A DNA stretch of 64,000 bases from Liolophura sinensis (GCF_032854445.1 NC_088295.1:58013249-58077248); one strand, 5' to 3'; shown: positions 36,760 through 50,200, numbered from the stretch's first letter. Translations and numbers: made by a program. The notes: generated by a model from the sequence alone, not told the origin.

Positions 36760-39700
36760 CTAAGCCTCCCAGTCGTTTTCATCTGACTCCTCTTCACTAT
36801 CGCTATTCTCCAGAGCTTTTCTCCGGATCTCAAATGCCTTGTCCATGATGGCTTGTACATCAAACCTATCAGTTGGACGCTTCTTCTCCTCTTTAGTTTT
36901 CTCTTCCACAGTTTTCAATTTCCCTAGAAGGAAACAATGCAGCTCAAAATTACCGAGAAGAAAAGTGACCAAAATTCTGACCATAATCATGTACGTGTAC
37001 TTGCAACCTTCAGACAAATATTTACAACCTGACTGACTTATATATGGTATATTCAAAAACTTTAAATAGGGTTTACATTTTCTTAACCTTCTTAAGCCTT
37101 TGTGTGCTGTTGGGTGGTGCAAGAATTCAACTGTTTAAAAAAAAAAAAACTTGAGTTACTTGTATCCAGTGTGGTATTGGCAGGAATGTGTTAAAATTTA
37201 AATCTATTTATTTATTTGATTGGTGTTTTGCGCCGCACTCAAGAATATTTCACGACTTATACGACAGCGGGGGAAACCCACGACCATCTGCAGGTTGCAG
37301 ATAGACCGTCCCATGTACATGTACAGCCAGACAGGAAGCCAGCATGAGCTGGACTTGAACTTAGAGCGACCGCATTGGTGAGAGACTCCTGGGTCATTTC
37401 GCTGTGAAAAAATTTAACTACACATACTTCAGAACTAAATACATGTACCTGGTATTGCAGGTATGACGATAGAAAATATTCCTCATATTGCAGATGAAAA
37501 GGACTTGTAAATGATTTTGGACAAAAAATACTTGTAGCATACATGTTAATGTACATGTAGTTCACCGGTCCATTTCAACTGTTTTTAGTTGAAGATTTAA
37601 AGCAGTAGTTATCTTTATTTTCATACATCTAATTCAAATACACTGTATGCATCTTACCTATTTGTCTGATTCATGTTTAATGGTCTACTTACATTTTTAC
37701 CTAACATGTATGTCAGTGAAATCAGCACAAGCCCCATACACATCTTAAGCTGAAGAGGAGCTGTGTTAATAAAGAACTAAAGTCACAATTGATGCTACTG
37801 ACAATAGAGTGTACTCACATGTGCCTTTCCTGATTTCGGCCAGTAGTGCACTGCGCTCTTCAGCAGGGTTAACAGTGGGCATATTAGGCTCTACAGAGCG
37901 CCCCGAAGATGCCGTCATCGAGCTCACATTGGAGGAAATAGAGCTGCCATCTCCTAGCCCCACTACATGGCCGTTTGGGATTGGGTCTACCTTGTCTGTA
38001 AACTGGGGTGGGGGTGGAGGTGGGGGAGGGGGTGGTGGTGGAGATGGTGCCAGCGGGGGTGGGTGGGCGGCTGTGTGATCGAATGGGGGTGGGGACGGGG
38101 GTGGGGGCATGGAGTCTGAGCTGATGGGGGTGTCTGGTGTGTGTGATGTTTGAGGCGGGGGAGGGGGTGGAGGGGGAAGATCAACGCTATCCGGGGTGTG
38201 GTTCTGTGGACTGGAAGAGATGGCTGTCTGCCTGAGGGGCGAATCCCTGGGTGACATGGTCCTCGGGGTGTTGTGTCGGGCTGGTGAGCTCACTGGGGTG
38301 CCTCCACGATGTACCTGCTGCTGGGGGTGGTGCGGAGGAGAGTTTGCCATGTGACCAGGGTAATGGCTGTTCTGGTTCCCCATCTCCATAGGTGGTGGAG
38401 GAGGAGGGGGTGGAAGCGTTTCCCGCGTTGACGGACTCTCGTGTCGCTGGTTCAATGCTGGGGGAGGGGGTGGGGCATTTGCCGGCCGGCTTGGGGTGCC
38501 CGGTTGTTTCTGAACCATGCGCCGCCCATCGGGGGAGTATATAACAGCCTGTCCCTGAGGGCTACGTGCGGCATCATAGTGCGTGTACTGAGGTTGATTG
38601 CTCTGGTAGGGGCTGTGGTTTTTGACCGGTGAAGGTTGGTGAGACTCGCGCTGAGCCGTTGGCGTCTGTACAGGGCCGTTCATCTGCCGAGGATCTCGTT
38701 GATGGTTGACCGCCTTCGGTGCCATCAGTTCAGGATGATGCGTCATACCTGTGGGGGCACCGATTTCCAGACTACTGGGCCGATGCTGGCCTGGCTCTCC
38801 ATGTATATTAGGTGTCTCATAATCGGTGCGAAACTCCTGACCCATGGCCCATTTCTGGTATTCTTCTTTTTTTGTTTTAACTGGTTTGACTTGTTTTGGC
38901 TCTGCACGACTTCCTCTTGGTCTCTGAACAACACAAACACACACACACATATATGACACTTATTACAATGATATATATCATACATTTATTTATTGACCTG
39001 ACCGGTGTTTAATGCCACGAATGATGATCAGAAAGTTCTTACTTATAGGCCAGGTTTGTGAATGGAGGAAACCGAAGTGCCCTTAACTGACTGCCCCGAG
39101 CCATGATAAACCTTTTGATTTAAAGCTGTAGCTAAAACAGTAAGAGCTGAAAATGACATACATGTATTGACAGTTTTATAGACTATAGACAAACCATAAG
39201 CACTCAAAACGTAGGAGTTCATAGGGGTCATCCGGTATTCTGTCTGTCGACTGACTTTGGGTTATATTTATTCAATTTGAGGTTGTTTTTTAAAAGAAGT
39301 ATTCAAAATTTCACATAAACTCAATATGAACATATCCAAAGTTCTGTGAAGTAGCCTGTTTGCGTTACAAGTTATCTTCCTTTCCTGGAAATCCTCATGA
39401 CCCTCTGTGTTGATTAAATTTAAGAAGGCAAATTTTGGTGGCTGAGAGGCGCATGAAATTAAACACGAGACTAAGTAAGCTAAGCTTCTTTGCTCTATGC
39501 CAAATCAGCCCTCCTGAATAATTTGACCTATTTGGGCTTCACATTATTCTTTTGGACATTAGCATTGCACGAGTGACTGAATGTGAGCGCACGCGGTCTT
39601 GCTGGTTTCCTATCTTCAGCTCCATTCAAGGCAAGCATGCAGTTTGCCTCCAGGTTTTGTTCTCGGGAGTCTGAAGTTTGATAATTAGCTCATAGAAGCA

Positions 39701-41482
39701 AAATTAAAACCTTCATTGCTCGATATGAACATTTTTCCAGCGACATCCATTCTCTACAAAAGCGTGTTTTTTGTTCAAAGACTGTTTTGTTCATCATTTT
39801 TGACATTTGCATTTACAAACTGAGAGTGACAACAAGTATTCCATAAGCCGTTAATGCATGACCACACTGTAATGTGTGCCGATTATCAGTTTGCATTATC
39901 AACTAGCCGTATGAGGACAGCTTGAGTTCATAGACAGGCAGTGATAATTATTTCAATCAATGAAGTACAGTAACATACAAAAATACTCAATTTCAGCATT
40001 AAAACTGGTTTGCCAAAACACCCCCCCCCCCACCCTAATTTCAGTTGAAAAAAAAAAAAACTTAATTTCGCCCAGAAAGTGGTCGGCACGTGATGGCTTT
40101 TGGTATGACCTGACTCGGGTTTGATACCAGGATCTCTCGACTTTTGAATTGTTGACATACACAACAGACATCAAGCCACACATACCACTCACCTTTTTCT
40201 TTTTATTTCGTAATTCATTTTTCTGCTTTTCCATATCCTTCTGTATGTCATAATACCACAGCTCGAAGAAATACCCAGGGTCAGTGTAATATTTCATACA
40301 ACTCTTCCCATCATCCCTGAAAACAGAAAAATAAGCAAATAAATCAATCAGCTTCAAAAAAACCCCACAACATTGCCCTTGCTGTCTTTTACATGGCACA
40401 ATTATACATGACTTCACCACACATACTGTAAATCTTTTCAACCACTAAAGCCCTTTTTCAGAAGTATGACGTTAAACCCCAATCACTCACTTTTTTCAGT
40501 GGAATTTATGCATACAATTATTAAGAAAATGGGGGCCTCTGTGGCTCAGTTGGTTAGCGCGCTAGCGCAGCATAATGACCCAGGAGTCTCTCACCAATGC
40601 GGTCGGTCTGAGTTCAAGTCGAGCTCATGCTGGCTTCCTCTCCGGCCGTACGTGGGACGGTCCCACAGCAACCTGCGGATGGTCGTGGGTTTCCCCCGGG
40701 CTGTGCCCGGTTTCCACCCACCATAATGCTGACCACCGTCGTATAAGTGAAATATTCTTGAGCACGGCATAAAACACCAATCAAATAAATAAATATTAAG
40801 AAAATGATGCTAAAAATTATTAGTTTGTGTCATTAAAGACACAAGCTTCATGAAACTGTGAGTAATACTCCACAACCCAGAATATTTCAAAATACTGGTT
40901 GCACAGGCACTTCAAAAAACAGTAGCAGTTGTAAGATATCAAGACAGTGAAAATGAAGTCAGCATAGTATGTTGGTATTTATGTTGTGGCTTTTACAACA
41001 GCCACTAGCAACAGCATAAGGTAATTTGATAATGAAACAATGGAGGGAAATTCGTCGAACGGACGGACAGACAGACATGGCTACAGAAATACCACCAACA
41101 ATTGCACGTCAACGGATAACAATCTTTGCTATCTGTTAAAAATCTTGTTCTTTAAGACGAATTAAAAATTGATTTATGTTCATGGGCATGTTCAAATCTT
41201 GATATTTTATGAAAACGCACCTGTAGACATCCAGCTTATCGAGGGCTGGAGGAGGGTCACAGCTTGTGTAGGTTTCTACAATTGCACATGGTATTGTCTT
41301 CCTAGACACCACCTGTTGGTCCTTTTCCGCATGACTCTTGTACGGCTTACGCTGGTTGATGTCTGTTAGTGATACTGAAAACCAGGCAAAGCAGTAAATC
41401 ATTATTTCACATGTCATATGTCCATTATATATGTTCTCACAAGATCATGAAATTTTCAATAACTCAGTTCTGACCTACAAGT

Positions 41483-41513
<31 letters not shown>

Positions 41514-42351
41514 AATGAAAAGAAAAAAAAGAAAGAAATGAATAAATAAATAAACTAGTATGACACCAATGTACGTATTAGCTAGGTTTTGATTCAGGTA
41601 AACATACATAAAAATGCAATAAGGTACATCTGGCTCTACAGTCTATTTTATACCTGTACATGTATTCACTCATATGGCAATGTCTGCTTTGGGAGATTCT
41701 AGAGATCTACAGTGTATAATGTGTATACCTTATTCCCATAATATCTGCTCATTCCCAAATCTTTATGATAATCCTTCTTTAATTCTGATAAACTTGGTTA
41801 AGTTTGAATATCTTAATATTTTGACAAGTTGAATGGTGCAGTGACTTAGCAGTGAAGTTCATGTTGCACGGTGCAGTGATCTAAATGTTGCATGGTGCAG
41901 TCACCCAAATGTTGCATAGTGCAGTGACTTTAACGTTCCATGGTGCAGTGCCCTACATGTTGTATTGTGCAGTTAGCTTTATTTTCCATGTTGCACAGAC
42001 CTACAGGAAAATAGAGCATGGTGCAGTGACCTTACATGTTACAAGGCGCAGTGAGCTAAATGTTGCATGGTGCAGTTACCTACCTTCTTCTACTGTTGCA
42101 TCCAGCTGGGTAACCCTTGCCCCTAAGTGCTCTACTCGTTGTTGTAGACGGATGGTTCTGTTGTAGCAACTAGCTGCCTCCCTACAGAGTTCCGAAAACA
42201 TGTCATCGGCCTGTTTGCTGAGACTGCTGAGCTGGCGAGTAATGTTCGCCAGCGTGTGATTGTTCACACATTCTAACTCATTCTGGACGTTACTGCTCAC
42301 CTTCACCTTACTTACGTAGACAGGCTCGATGAGGCGTTTGATTAGCGGCAT
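36760..42351 (-). CDS. WASF: WAVE/SCAR family actin regulator (WASF), five coding exons
   Basis: Coding exons (minus): 42351-42084, 41374-41221, 40316-40193, 38923-37819 and 36923-36760. They total 1815 bases, 604 aa, with GT-AG introns and matching phases (1, 2, 0, 1). Exons 1-3 (residues 1-182) form the WAVE homology domain, with NNHTLANITRQLSSLSKQAD, then KTIPCAIVETYTSCDPPPAL and RDDGKSCMKYYTDPGYFFEL, ending in a basic KNELRNKKKK stretch. Exon 4 (183-550) is Pro/Ser-rich, with several runs of 6-14 prolines that would bind profilin and SH3 proteins, and ends in the WH2 start RSALLAEIRKG. Exon 5 (552-604) holds the rest of WH2, the central helix (FDVQAIMDKAFEIRRKALE) and an acidic tail ending DENDWEA, whose Trp contacts Arp2/3. 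The protein would work in the WAVE complex below Rac to nucleate branched actin. The exon 4/5 join gives KGTWKLKTV, one residue longer than the usual WH2 spacing. The start is set by homology (MPLIKR). An AG at 42364-42363 suggests that a 5' non-coding exon lies upstream. Confidence 0.95.
37203..37400 (-). mobile_element. SINE family A in WASF intron 4
   Basis: Inverted relative to the window, so in sense with WASF. It has TTTATTTATTTGATTGGTGT, CACTCAAGAATATTTCACGA and CCCACGACCATCTGCAGGTT. The B-box region GGACTTGAACTTAGAGCGAC is present but the far 5' head is missing. Confidence 0.8.
40464..40492 (+). mobile_element. SINE family B tail fragment
   Basis: TATGACGTTAAACCCCAATC followed by ACTCACTTT. 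Only the 3' end is recognisable. Confidence 0.55.
40532..40793 (+). mobile_element. SINE family A, full length, in WASF intron 2
   Basis: Complete element from GGGGCCTCTGTGGCTCAGTT to CACCAATCAAATAAATAAA, flanked by the perfect 13-bp duplication TATTAAGAAAATG (40519-40531 and 40794-40806). It is antisense to WASF and recent by its intact flanks. Confidence 0.93.
41485..41513. repeat. (AT)n(AC)n microsatellite
   Basis: ATATATATATA followed by ACACACACACACACA in WASF intron 1. Confidence 0.9.
41830..42079. repeat. About 26-bp minisatellite abutting WASF exon 1
   Basis: About nine diverged copies of a unit near TGTTGCATGGTGCAGTGACC. The last copy ends at TTGCATGGTGCAGTTACC, only a few bases from the exon 1 donor (exon end 42084), so the start of intron 1 is part of the repeat. 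Confidence 0.85.
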
Positions 42352-42361
42352 GATTCACAGG

Positions 42362-42593
42362 TCTACAAAAACGAGCAAAGGGAGGCAACTCCTTTACACA
42401 TGGCGCAAACTTTACACAGTAGACATACAGCAAAAACTACATATAACGTAATATAATGGCAAAGTTAAAATAAAACATAGAAAATGTACACACATATGTA
42501 GTATATGAATAACTTATTTTGTTTCAGTCCACATGAAACAGAAGCACAGCGTACATACATCTATGTTACATGTGTGCATGTAACATAGAACAT
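42362..42593. other. Region just upstream of WASF exon 1
   Basis: No gene seen. The minus strand reads TTTTGTAG before ACCTGTGAATC ATG, compatible with a splice acceptor for a leader exon. No CpG-rich promoter is visible here. Confidence 0.4.
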
Positions 42594-42815
42594 AACGGCG
42601 CTGGGTGATTAGCATGCTGGTGCAGCACCTTGATCCTGAAACGTCCAGCTCATGCTGACTTTCTCTCCAGTGGTACATGTACATGTAGATGGGAAGGTCT
42701 GCAAAAATCTTGTGGACGTTCATAGGTTTCCCCTAATTTCTCCCACCATAATTTCGCATATTGTACAAGTTAAATATTCTTGAGTATTGCGTGAAACAAC
42801 AATCAAATAAATACA
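42594..42815 (+). mobile_element. SINE family A, diverged
   Basis: Diverged nearly full copy: GGGTGATTAGCATGCTGGTG, ACGTCCAGCTCATGCTGACT, TCCCACCATAATTTCGCATA and AAATATTCTTGAGTATTGCG, with a CAATCAAATAAAT tail. A TACATGTACATGTA insert lies inside. Confidence 0.8.
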
Positions 42816-45800
42816 TGTAAATATATAAATAATAAAAGCACCCAGATTTGATAAATCTGCCTATCTTGAATAACATCATATCATAAGTTAAATTTTTGTT
42901 CAGTACAGTATGAAACACTAATCACATAAATACACGCAAATAAAGAAATAAATAATACACAATAAAAGCACCCAGATTTGATAAATATGCCAGGCTAGAA
43001 TAGCACTGATAAGTTGAGACAATGGTTTCACAAAGCTATTGCAAAACTCCACCTGTTGCATAGACCTACAAAATACATGTATTCTAATCTATGACAACAC
43101 ATTTCCAGTACATGTCTGTACATGATATACATGAACACACCTGCAGCAGGTGCAAGATGACGATCCAACTTTACGCCAAGGCGGAACTCTGGTTAACAAA
43201 AGGGAGCATAACTGAAATAAATGAGATCTGATACATGTATGCAAAAATGTGCACAGTCCAACAGCTTCATACATACATACATGTGCTTGTCACATACAAG
43301 TACTTCCTGGTTATGCTGATATCAGAAATTCAAAGTTCGTATCGATACTGTTAGACAGGTCAAGTCAAATCACAAGACAGTGTGGTTCAAAAAGAGAGAA
43401 GCTGAGGTGACATGTGTACAGAGAAGTATTGATTACAAATGTACATAGATTTGTGCATGGAGAAATACACATGCACACTGTAACCTCTCTCAAGTATTAT
43501 TGTAACAGTGAACCATTAAAATGATTAATGAAACGTAACTGAGAAATGATGATACAGAAGTCAACGTTCCATATTTAACCCAATTTTACAAAAAGGAATA
43601 TAAAAGAAACTCAGCACTATTTTTCATTTTTCTGCAAAATTTGCTGTTAATAATAATATTATACGTATATTTCCAGCAGTAGTAACAAATTTCTGACAGT
43701 GACAAGTCAAAATAATTCCTAAGTGCAGATCAGCAAACGTTCATCCCCCCTTCCATAACAGGTGTTTTGACAGTGCTCACAACCTACTCATAAACTGTCA
43801 GGCTGATTGTCACAAGTGGATAAAGTTTTATTTTTCAACAATTTTTGCATCTTAAAGAGAAGGCGTTGTTTGTAACGATACATGTCATAAATTTAATAAA
43901 GATAACAAAAAACATTATGTTTCATAAATCCTTCAAACTTTCATGTCTAAGAAATGGACGATTAATGTTTAAGGCCACCTCAGCAATACATGTGTTTCAG
44001 TCATATATAAAGTGACAGCTTAAGATATGAGAACAGAAAAAAAAAATTACCTTGTATAAGTAAAATTAAATGAGTATTTTATTTCTACACACACCTGTGG
44101 GCATCTTGATCAATTTAATTAAGATGGAATTGTTTTTTTTGTTGATACATTATATGACCTTGTTTCTTAATACATATCTTTATAGTGTTTACTTTCCATA
44201 CATAAAGCAAGTACCTTAGTAATAAATACTGTACACTGTATTTATATACCATTCTAATTCAAGGAAAGATCAGGGTGCAATATTTTATCTCTATCAGCAT
44301 TATTATTATTATCAAATTCATTTTTATTATTTAGTGAATTATACATGTCCTAATGGCATACAGGTGTAAAAAAACCAGGTACATGCACAGCATAAAATCT
44401 CTTCCTGCTGATATACCTTTACACCAACATCAATACATCTATACCCACAAATGACTTGTACATACATGTACATCTACCTACATGTATACAAGTTAATAGC
44501 TGACTTCCAAGGAACTTTAAATTATCAACACATGTGGTGCTCGTTTTTATGCGTTTGTAACATTTTCCAACTTATATGTACATGTAATTCTCTTTGAAAA
44601 TCCAAAACAAACACCTTTTTTTCTCCTGCAGCTTCATGATGCAAAACCCCCAAAAGACTGAGTCAAGAAGAACTGACACATGGAGTACATGTGTGACTTT
44701 ACTCTCCAGCTGTGCAATGTCTATGTTCAGTTTGTGATCTGTGAAGTGAAGTTATTCAACATTGTGCTGGATTTTATTATGTCTGGGTGCACATGTACAT
44801 CTCTTCTGCTGTGGGGTCAATCTGACACTGGCGCTCTCTCTCCTTACGGCTATAGCCAACGCGACACCCAGGTACTTGTACATCTGACACATCCTTTACT
44901 CATGGTGCACGCAGATTTGTCATTACACCCACACAGGGGCTTAAAGGCATGGTCCAAAATTATGTGTACCTAGGTGTTAGCACACAGCCTGATCATGTAC
45001 AGGTGAATACACAGCTTTCTTATAAAGAGAGTGTATCCAGAAATGATACAGTGAATAACAAATACATTTTTACTCCCAGTACACATTAAAAATATAAAAA
45101 CAACACTGTCCTTCATTATAGACAACATGAATTTTTGATTCACTCCTCTCATAAGGAGATATGTGTAACGCTGTTCGTTTTACTCAAGGGGATTTCTGTT
45201 TTCACAACCCAGGAAACTGACATCCTCATGAGAGCATTATTCAACAATAATTATTCAAAATAAGATCCACAGTCACACCTGTACTACAAGTCTACATGTA
45301 CTCTTCACCCTAGATTTGTTCTAATTGTTTTCGTTTTTTATTTTTTCATAATCCACTGAATTCCAACACCTGAACTCATAAATGATGTAAACAAAGAACT
45401 CTTCTAGTTTACTGCAATTATTTTCAATTTCAGTTTTTAAAACAGGATTTCCGTTTTATAATGAATGATATAAATGCACACATTACTACCTACATGTCGG
45501 TTATCTATGTAGGACAACTGGGCAGACAAGGTACATCTTATACACAAAGCTTTACTTCAATGTATTTTATCCACCAGATTCTGATCACAAGACAGTCTGA
45601 ATGCTATGTAAATGTACCAGGTATTGTGATTTACTATGTAAATATTCCATTCGCATATACTGTATCACAGACATGACTTCAGCAGGTAAATCTAAACTCA
45701 TGTTCAGTGTTGGTGCACATGTTCCTGGCTGCTCAATAAAACACACACACAGATTATTATTTAAATCTCTGTGTTGAAGTCCTGGCCTTGTCCTGTACAG

Positions 45801-46446
45801 TTATCTGCCCTTGTATAGATGTATATATATATATAAGCATCATACACCATGTGATAGTTTGACCGCTTTCATTGTACAATAATTTATATATCCAAAATAG
45901 GCTTAGCAAATACATGTACATGACATGTCTACCTAAGCGCAAGAAGCATAGTGTGAGTGCATTACAACATCTACAAGAGAATCTTCCAGCTAACACGCCA
46001 TACCCACAAGCGGTGTCAGGCTATTAAGAAACTCAGTATCTTTCGAACAATGAGTGGTACTAGTATTGTATAAAATGTGCTTGTACACAAGCCTCTCCTG
46101 TATTACAACATGCATTATTACAACATACATTATCACAACATATATTATTACAACATGCATTATTACAACACATGATTCATTACAGTCATGGATGGGACCT
46201 CCAAATTTTTCACCAAGTTGCTGTTGCACACACACCTGTACATACTTTCAAAAGTTTCACTGAAGAAAAATTTCAGATTTTCATTTTCTTTGTCACTCAG
46301 AATTTTAGTTGACACATATACTGGTACAGTGTACATGTAATTATTCACTGAAAACCATGACATTATAAAGGTTTGGCTTAGAATTAATATCCAGTATTAC
46401 ACCTACATGTATATCCACTGCATAAGTCTATTCCAAAATATGGGAC
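42816..46446. other. Gene-poor AT-rich region
   Basis: No gene recognised. It contains an approximate duplication of AATAAAAGCACCCAGATTTG at about 42830 and 42962, and a 15-bp tandem repeat at 46101-46172. TACATGT motifs are frequent. It may be the first (non-coding) intron or upstream region of WASF. Confidence 0.45.
46101..46172. repeat. 15-bp tandem repeat, about five units
   Basis: TATTACAACATGCAT repeated with small changes (TACAT, TATAT endings). Being a multiple of 3 it leaves short open frames on both strands, which are not genes. Confidence 0.9.
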
Positions 46447-47010
46447 AGATATTAGTAGTGAGTGAGTGAGTGAGTGCTTGGGGTTTAACGTCGTACTCAA
46501 CAATTTTTCAGTCATATGACGACGAAGGAATCATTAGGGTGCATGTACGTGTAATGTGCCTCCTTGTTGCAGGACGGATTTCCAACCCTCTTTTATTTAG
46601 TGCTGCTTCACTGAGACGACTTACCGAAGGCAAGTAATCCGCCCCGTCCGAGCCATTATACTGATACGGGTCAACCAGTCGTTGCACTATCCCCTTCATG
46701 CTGAATGCCAAGCGAGGAAGTTACAACTTCCTCTTTTAAAGTCTTAGGTGTGACTCGATCAAGGCTTGATCCTGGATCTACCGGTCCCGAGATATTAGTA
46801 GTGTTGAAAGTGATTTACATTACTTTACCAGCCTTTTGAAAAATTAAAGATATGAGTATGTTGTTCATTAGATGATCTAAGCACATGAAAAAAAAAAAAA
46901 ACTCCTCCTAGAATTACATATATATTGGCTAAAATGAGCAGACCAGGTGTCTGAAGTTTTAGAAGATGTAGGGTACATGTATGCATGTATGGCTAACACT
47001 CATCATACAA
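46435..47010 (+). repeat. Unnamed interspersed repeat, copy 2, split by a SINE
   Basis: Left part 46435-46460 (AATATGGGACAGATATTAGT AGTG) and right part 46790-47010 (GTTGAAAGTGATTTAC, AAATTAAAGATATGAGTATG, GAATTACATATATATTGGC, ATGAGCAGACCAGGTGTCTG). Same family as 22310-22510 and 58440-58640. Confidence 0.75.
46461..46789 (-). mobile_element. SINE family B inserted in the unnamed repeat
   Basis: Inverted element from the GTGAGTGAGTGAGTGCTTGG tail to CTGGATCTACCGGTCCCGA. It is flanked by the perfect 14-bp duplication AGATATTAGTAGTG (46447-46460 and 46790-46803). The homologous locus around 58600 has a single uninterrupted AGATATTAGTAGTGTTGA (inverted), i.e. the empty site. Confidence 0.93.
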
Positions 47011-47139
47011 TGTATATCACATGTATTCAATATGGCATTCAGATTTTATCACCGAACATTAGCCATGTAATGTGGGAGAAGTCAACAATTTAAATGAGGA
47101 ATAAAGTTTCCCCTATAAGATCAATATTTGTGAATGAAA

Positions 47140-47260
47140 GAATGAACGAATGCTTGGGGTTTAACATTGTAATTATAAACACGTTTTCAGTCATATAACT
47201 AAGCGGAGTCATTAGGTGTGTGTACATACATATATACCCTGTCCTCTTGTGGCAAGGCAG
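47140..47260 (-). mobile_element. SINE family B, degenerate 3' part
   Basis: TGCTTGGGGTTTAACATTGT, TTTCAGTCATATAAC and GGAGTCATTAGGTGTG are recognisable. Similarity fades to the right. Confidence 0.55.
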
Positions 47261-50200
47261 GTGCACTGATATGTTTGTATTGTTAAATTAGTGGAAGACA
47301 GAGGATCTCTAAACATTAGACGCTATAAATTCCTGCGCTGTCAACTGCGAACACCAGGAAATTTCAAGGATTTCCTGATCAAGGCTGGAGCTGAACTCAT
47401 ATCTTGTGGCCTACATGTACATTAGATAAATCCTAAAAACGTGGCAACAACCCATCCACACTATTAAATTAAACTTTACTTTCGAACATAACAAAATCTA
47501 TCCATCCAGTGAAATTCCAGCTTGTCAAAATGTCAGGAGTACTGCTGATACATGTGCAAACAACACCAAGATACATGTAGCATGTTGTGGATCCGATTCA
47601 CTGACAAGCAAGTTAAAAATATCTCCTCCCAGAGGAAATCTGTTAAAGAGCAATGGTTTAACATGTTTAATTGATTACTTCTCCATAATTGATTGATCCT
47701 GAGATTTCAAAAGGTACTAGCATGTCATCGCTAAACATGGGCTATTCCACTGGACTTTATCCTCACATTTCAGGAAGGGATAAACATAAGCTTTATGGAC
47801 CTGTCAGATTTTATGCACATGTGAGTCAAACTGAGTATAAAAAACTTATTAAATATCAGATCATGTCTAGCTGATCTGTACACATGAAACACTTAAACTA
47901 TCAGATCCAATGACATAATCGATGGTTAAAAGGATGTTACATCATGTAGGCCTACATGTACGTACATGTAATGTAAGACTGAAAATGCAATTCACATACA
48001 GGTGATCATTAATGGTTCCTGAAGGCTTTCAGTTCTGTGTGTACTGCATTCAAATGTAATGAAAACCAAACACAACCGACTTAGTATCAGTACTGAAAAG
48101 TCAGAATATATTAAAATGCAGGAGTATTCAACCAATTCTGGAGTTGGCAACTGACAACATTTAAACTCCACATCTACATGTACACAAGTACATGCACATG
48201 TATGTTTACTTTGACAGGGTGACATGCAAGAACATTTTGATACTCTTTAATGGTGCTCACATTAAATCACACCTTCAAAAAAGAAAAAAAACAACACCCA
48301 AATTATGGGGAATATTGATAGATTCAACTTAAATGTTGATAGGTTAGCTGTACATGTACTTGTACTGTACATATACAACAGTATCATCCAGAAAAATATA
48401 ATGTGAAGTAAGCCCATATAAAAAAGTGAGAGTTCTCAATGCTTTGTTAAGCCTGCTGACTGCACTAATGGCGATAACACCATGGGTGTATTCAGTCAGT
48501 CACATTATAATCACAATAGCTGTATTGCAAGTGTTCAAATGCAGCATGCAAATGTTCAAATGCTGAATGCAAATGAACATGTGCATGTATACACCCACCA
48601 CCGTGTGAGGTGAATTCCATTCTACAGAAGCCATAAAATCCCAAAATCACACATGTCCCTCTTTAACATTACACAGAATTACACAATGCCGGCAAAAATA
48701 GATCTTTGGTAGTCCTGGTTCCCAGACTTCTCTCATTATTGAACATTCAAGGCTGGAGGAGCCAGACATCTGAAATCCATTGGGTGCATGTCAGTTGTTA
48801 GGTTTGGGGGACTGCGAGGAATCTTAATGGGCTAGGTGAAGGCAAGTTAGTGATGATGATATGACAAAGTGGGCAGGGGTGGGATGTTGGGTGAGTTACT
48901 ATGACCCAAGATTTACTGGTATGGCCAAATTTTCTGAATACAAATGAATGTCACAGTGTGAAGTTTGCAGTGGTCTTGTACATGCACATGCAACTATACA
49001 GAAATTCGATCTTAATATGGCAACCAGTTCACAACAGGAAACAGATGAGAAATTTTCTCATTTCTTTCTTGCACATGAAATTGTAAGCTCAATTTATTAG
49101 TTTATTATCACCCATTTAATAACACTTCTTATTTCCGTGTGATCGAGTCATATACAGTGCAATATTGCAACCCAATGCAAATGTATTAACTATAACCTTA
49201 AACTATAGACGCTATTTTTGCAATACATATAATTTTTTTTTCATGAACAACGTATGGTGAATTGCATTTTACAAGCATAAATTTAGAAATACAGAAAGTC
49301 AAAAATATGTACTTGACATGTACAGAATAAAATTTACAAAAATTTCCAACAAACAAAGGTGTTCCCCTTCCTTCAAAAAAACGAATATACTTGTATACAT
49401 GCATTGTATTTCCCGTAAAGCTTAGCTTTTTTCAAGTCACACATTTTCCCTGATTCTGATTAGTTCATCCACCATTTGTTAATTAATTTCATAACAGAAA
49501 AATCTGTTATCATATTACCATTTTATGGTATTCGTGTGCTTCTGAAAATGCATTTTTACAGGCCCAACTTCTTACAGTAACTTTATTTTTGGGGAATTTA
49601 ATTCGCATACAGCATACACGTATCATTTGCCTAAGTAATGTAGGAGTACTGTAAATTGTACCTGTATGTCCACCATACTCTTAACACAGAACATTTCAAC
49701 ATGGGTCAAGCGGTGCAAAACATGACAGAAACAAGTGCACATGTAACGAGTTGCTGGAGCATATGACTGTGGATGTATATGTGGAACTATCAGTAAATGT
49801 CAGGAAGTACTTTGCCCTATAAGTGACTGACTTCCAATAAACTTGTAACAGTAGCACCCACCCACAGCTTGCACATCTGCGTGCATGTACAGTATATTTG
49901 TATACATGTATACACACGTATCTTCATAGTAACCTACGAGTTGGCCAACCGACCATCATGTGCCAATCAAATGCCGGTACCTATCTGTTTCAATGAGAAA
50001 ATAATATGTTTACGAAATAACCACAGAATGCACAAATAAACAAATATTGCCACTGAAGCACTTTACCTACAATGTAGCTTTCACACCATACATTTCCTTA
50101 TCTGAAGACAGACGATCTGCTTTCTGTTTCCCAAAGTAAACAAGGTGATGCATACACACATGTATATGTAGATGTGTATATGACAATGGTTTTATATCTG

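Noticed and set aside
37809-38078. 89-codon plus-strand glycine-rich frame
   Set aside because: It is the antisense of the WASF proline runs.
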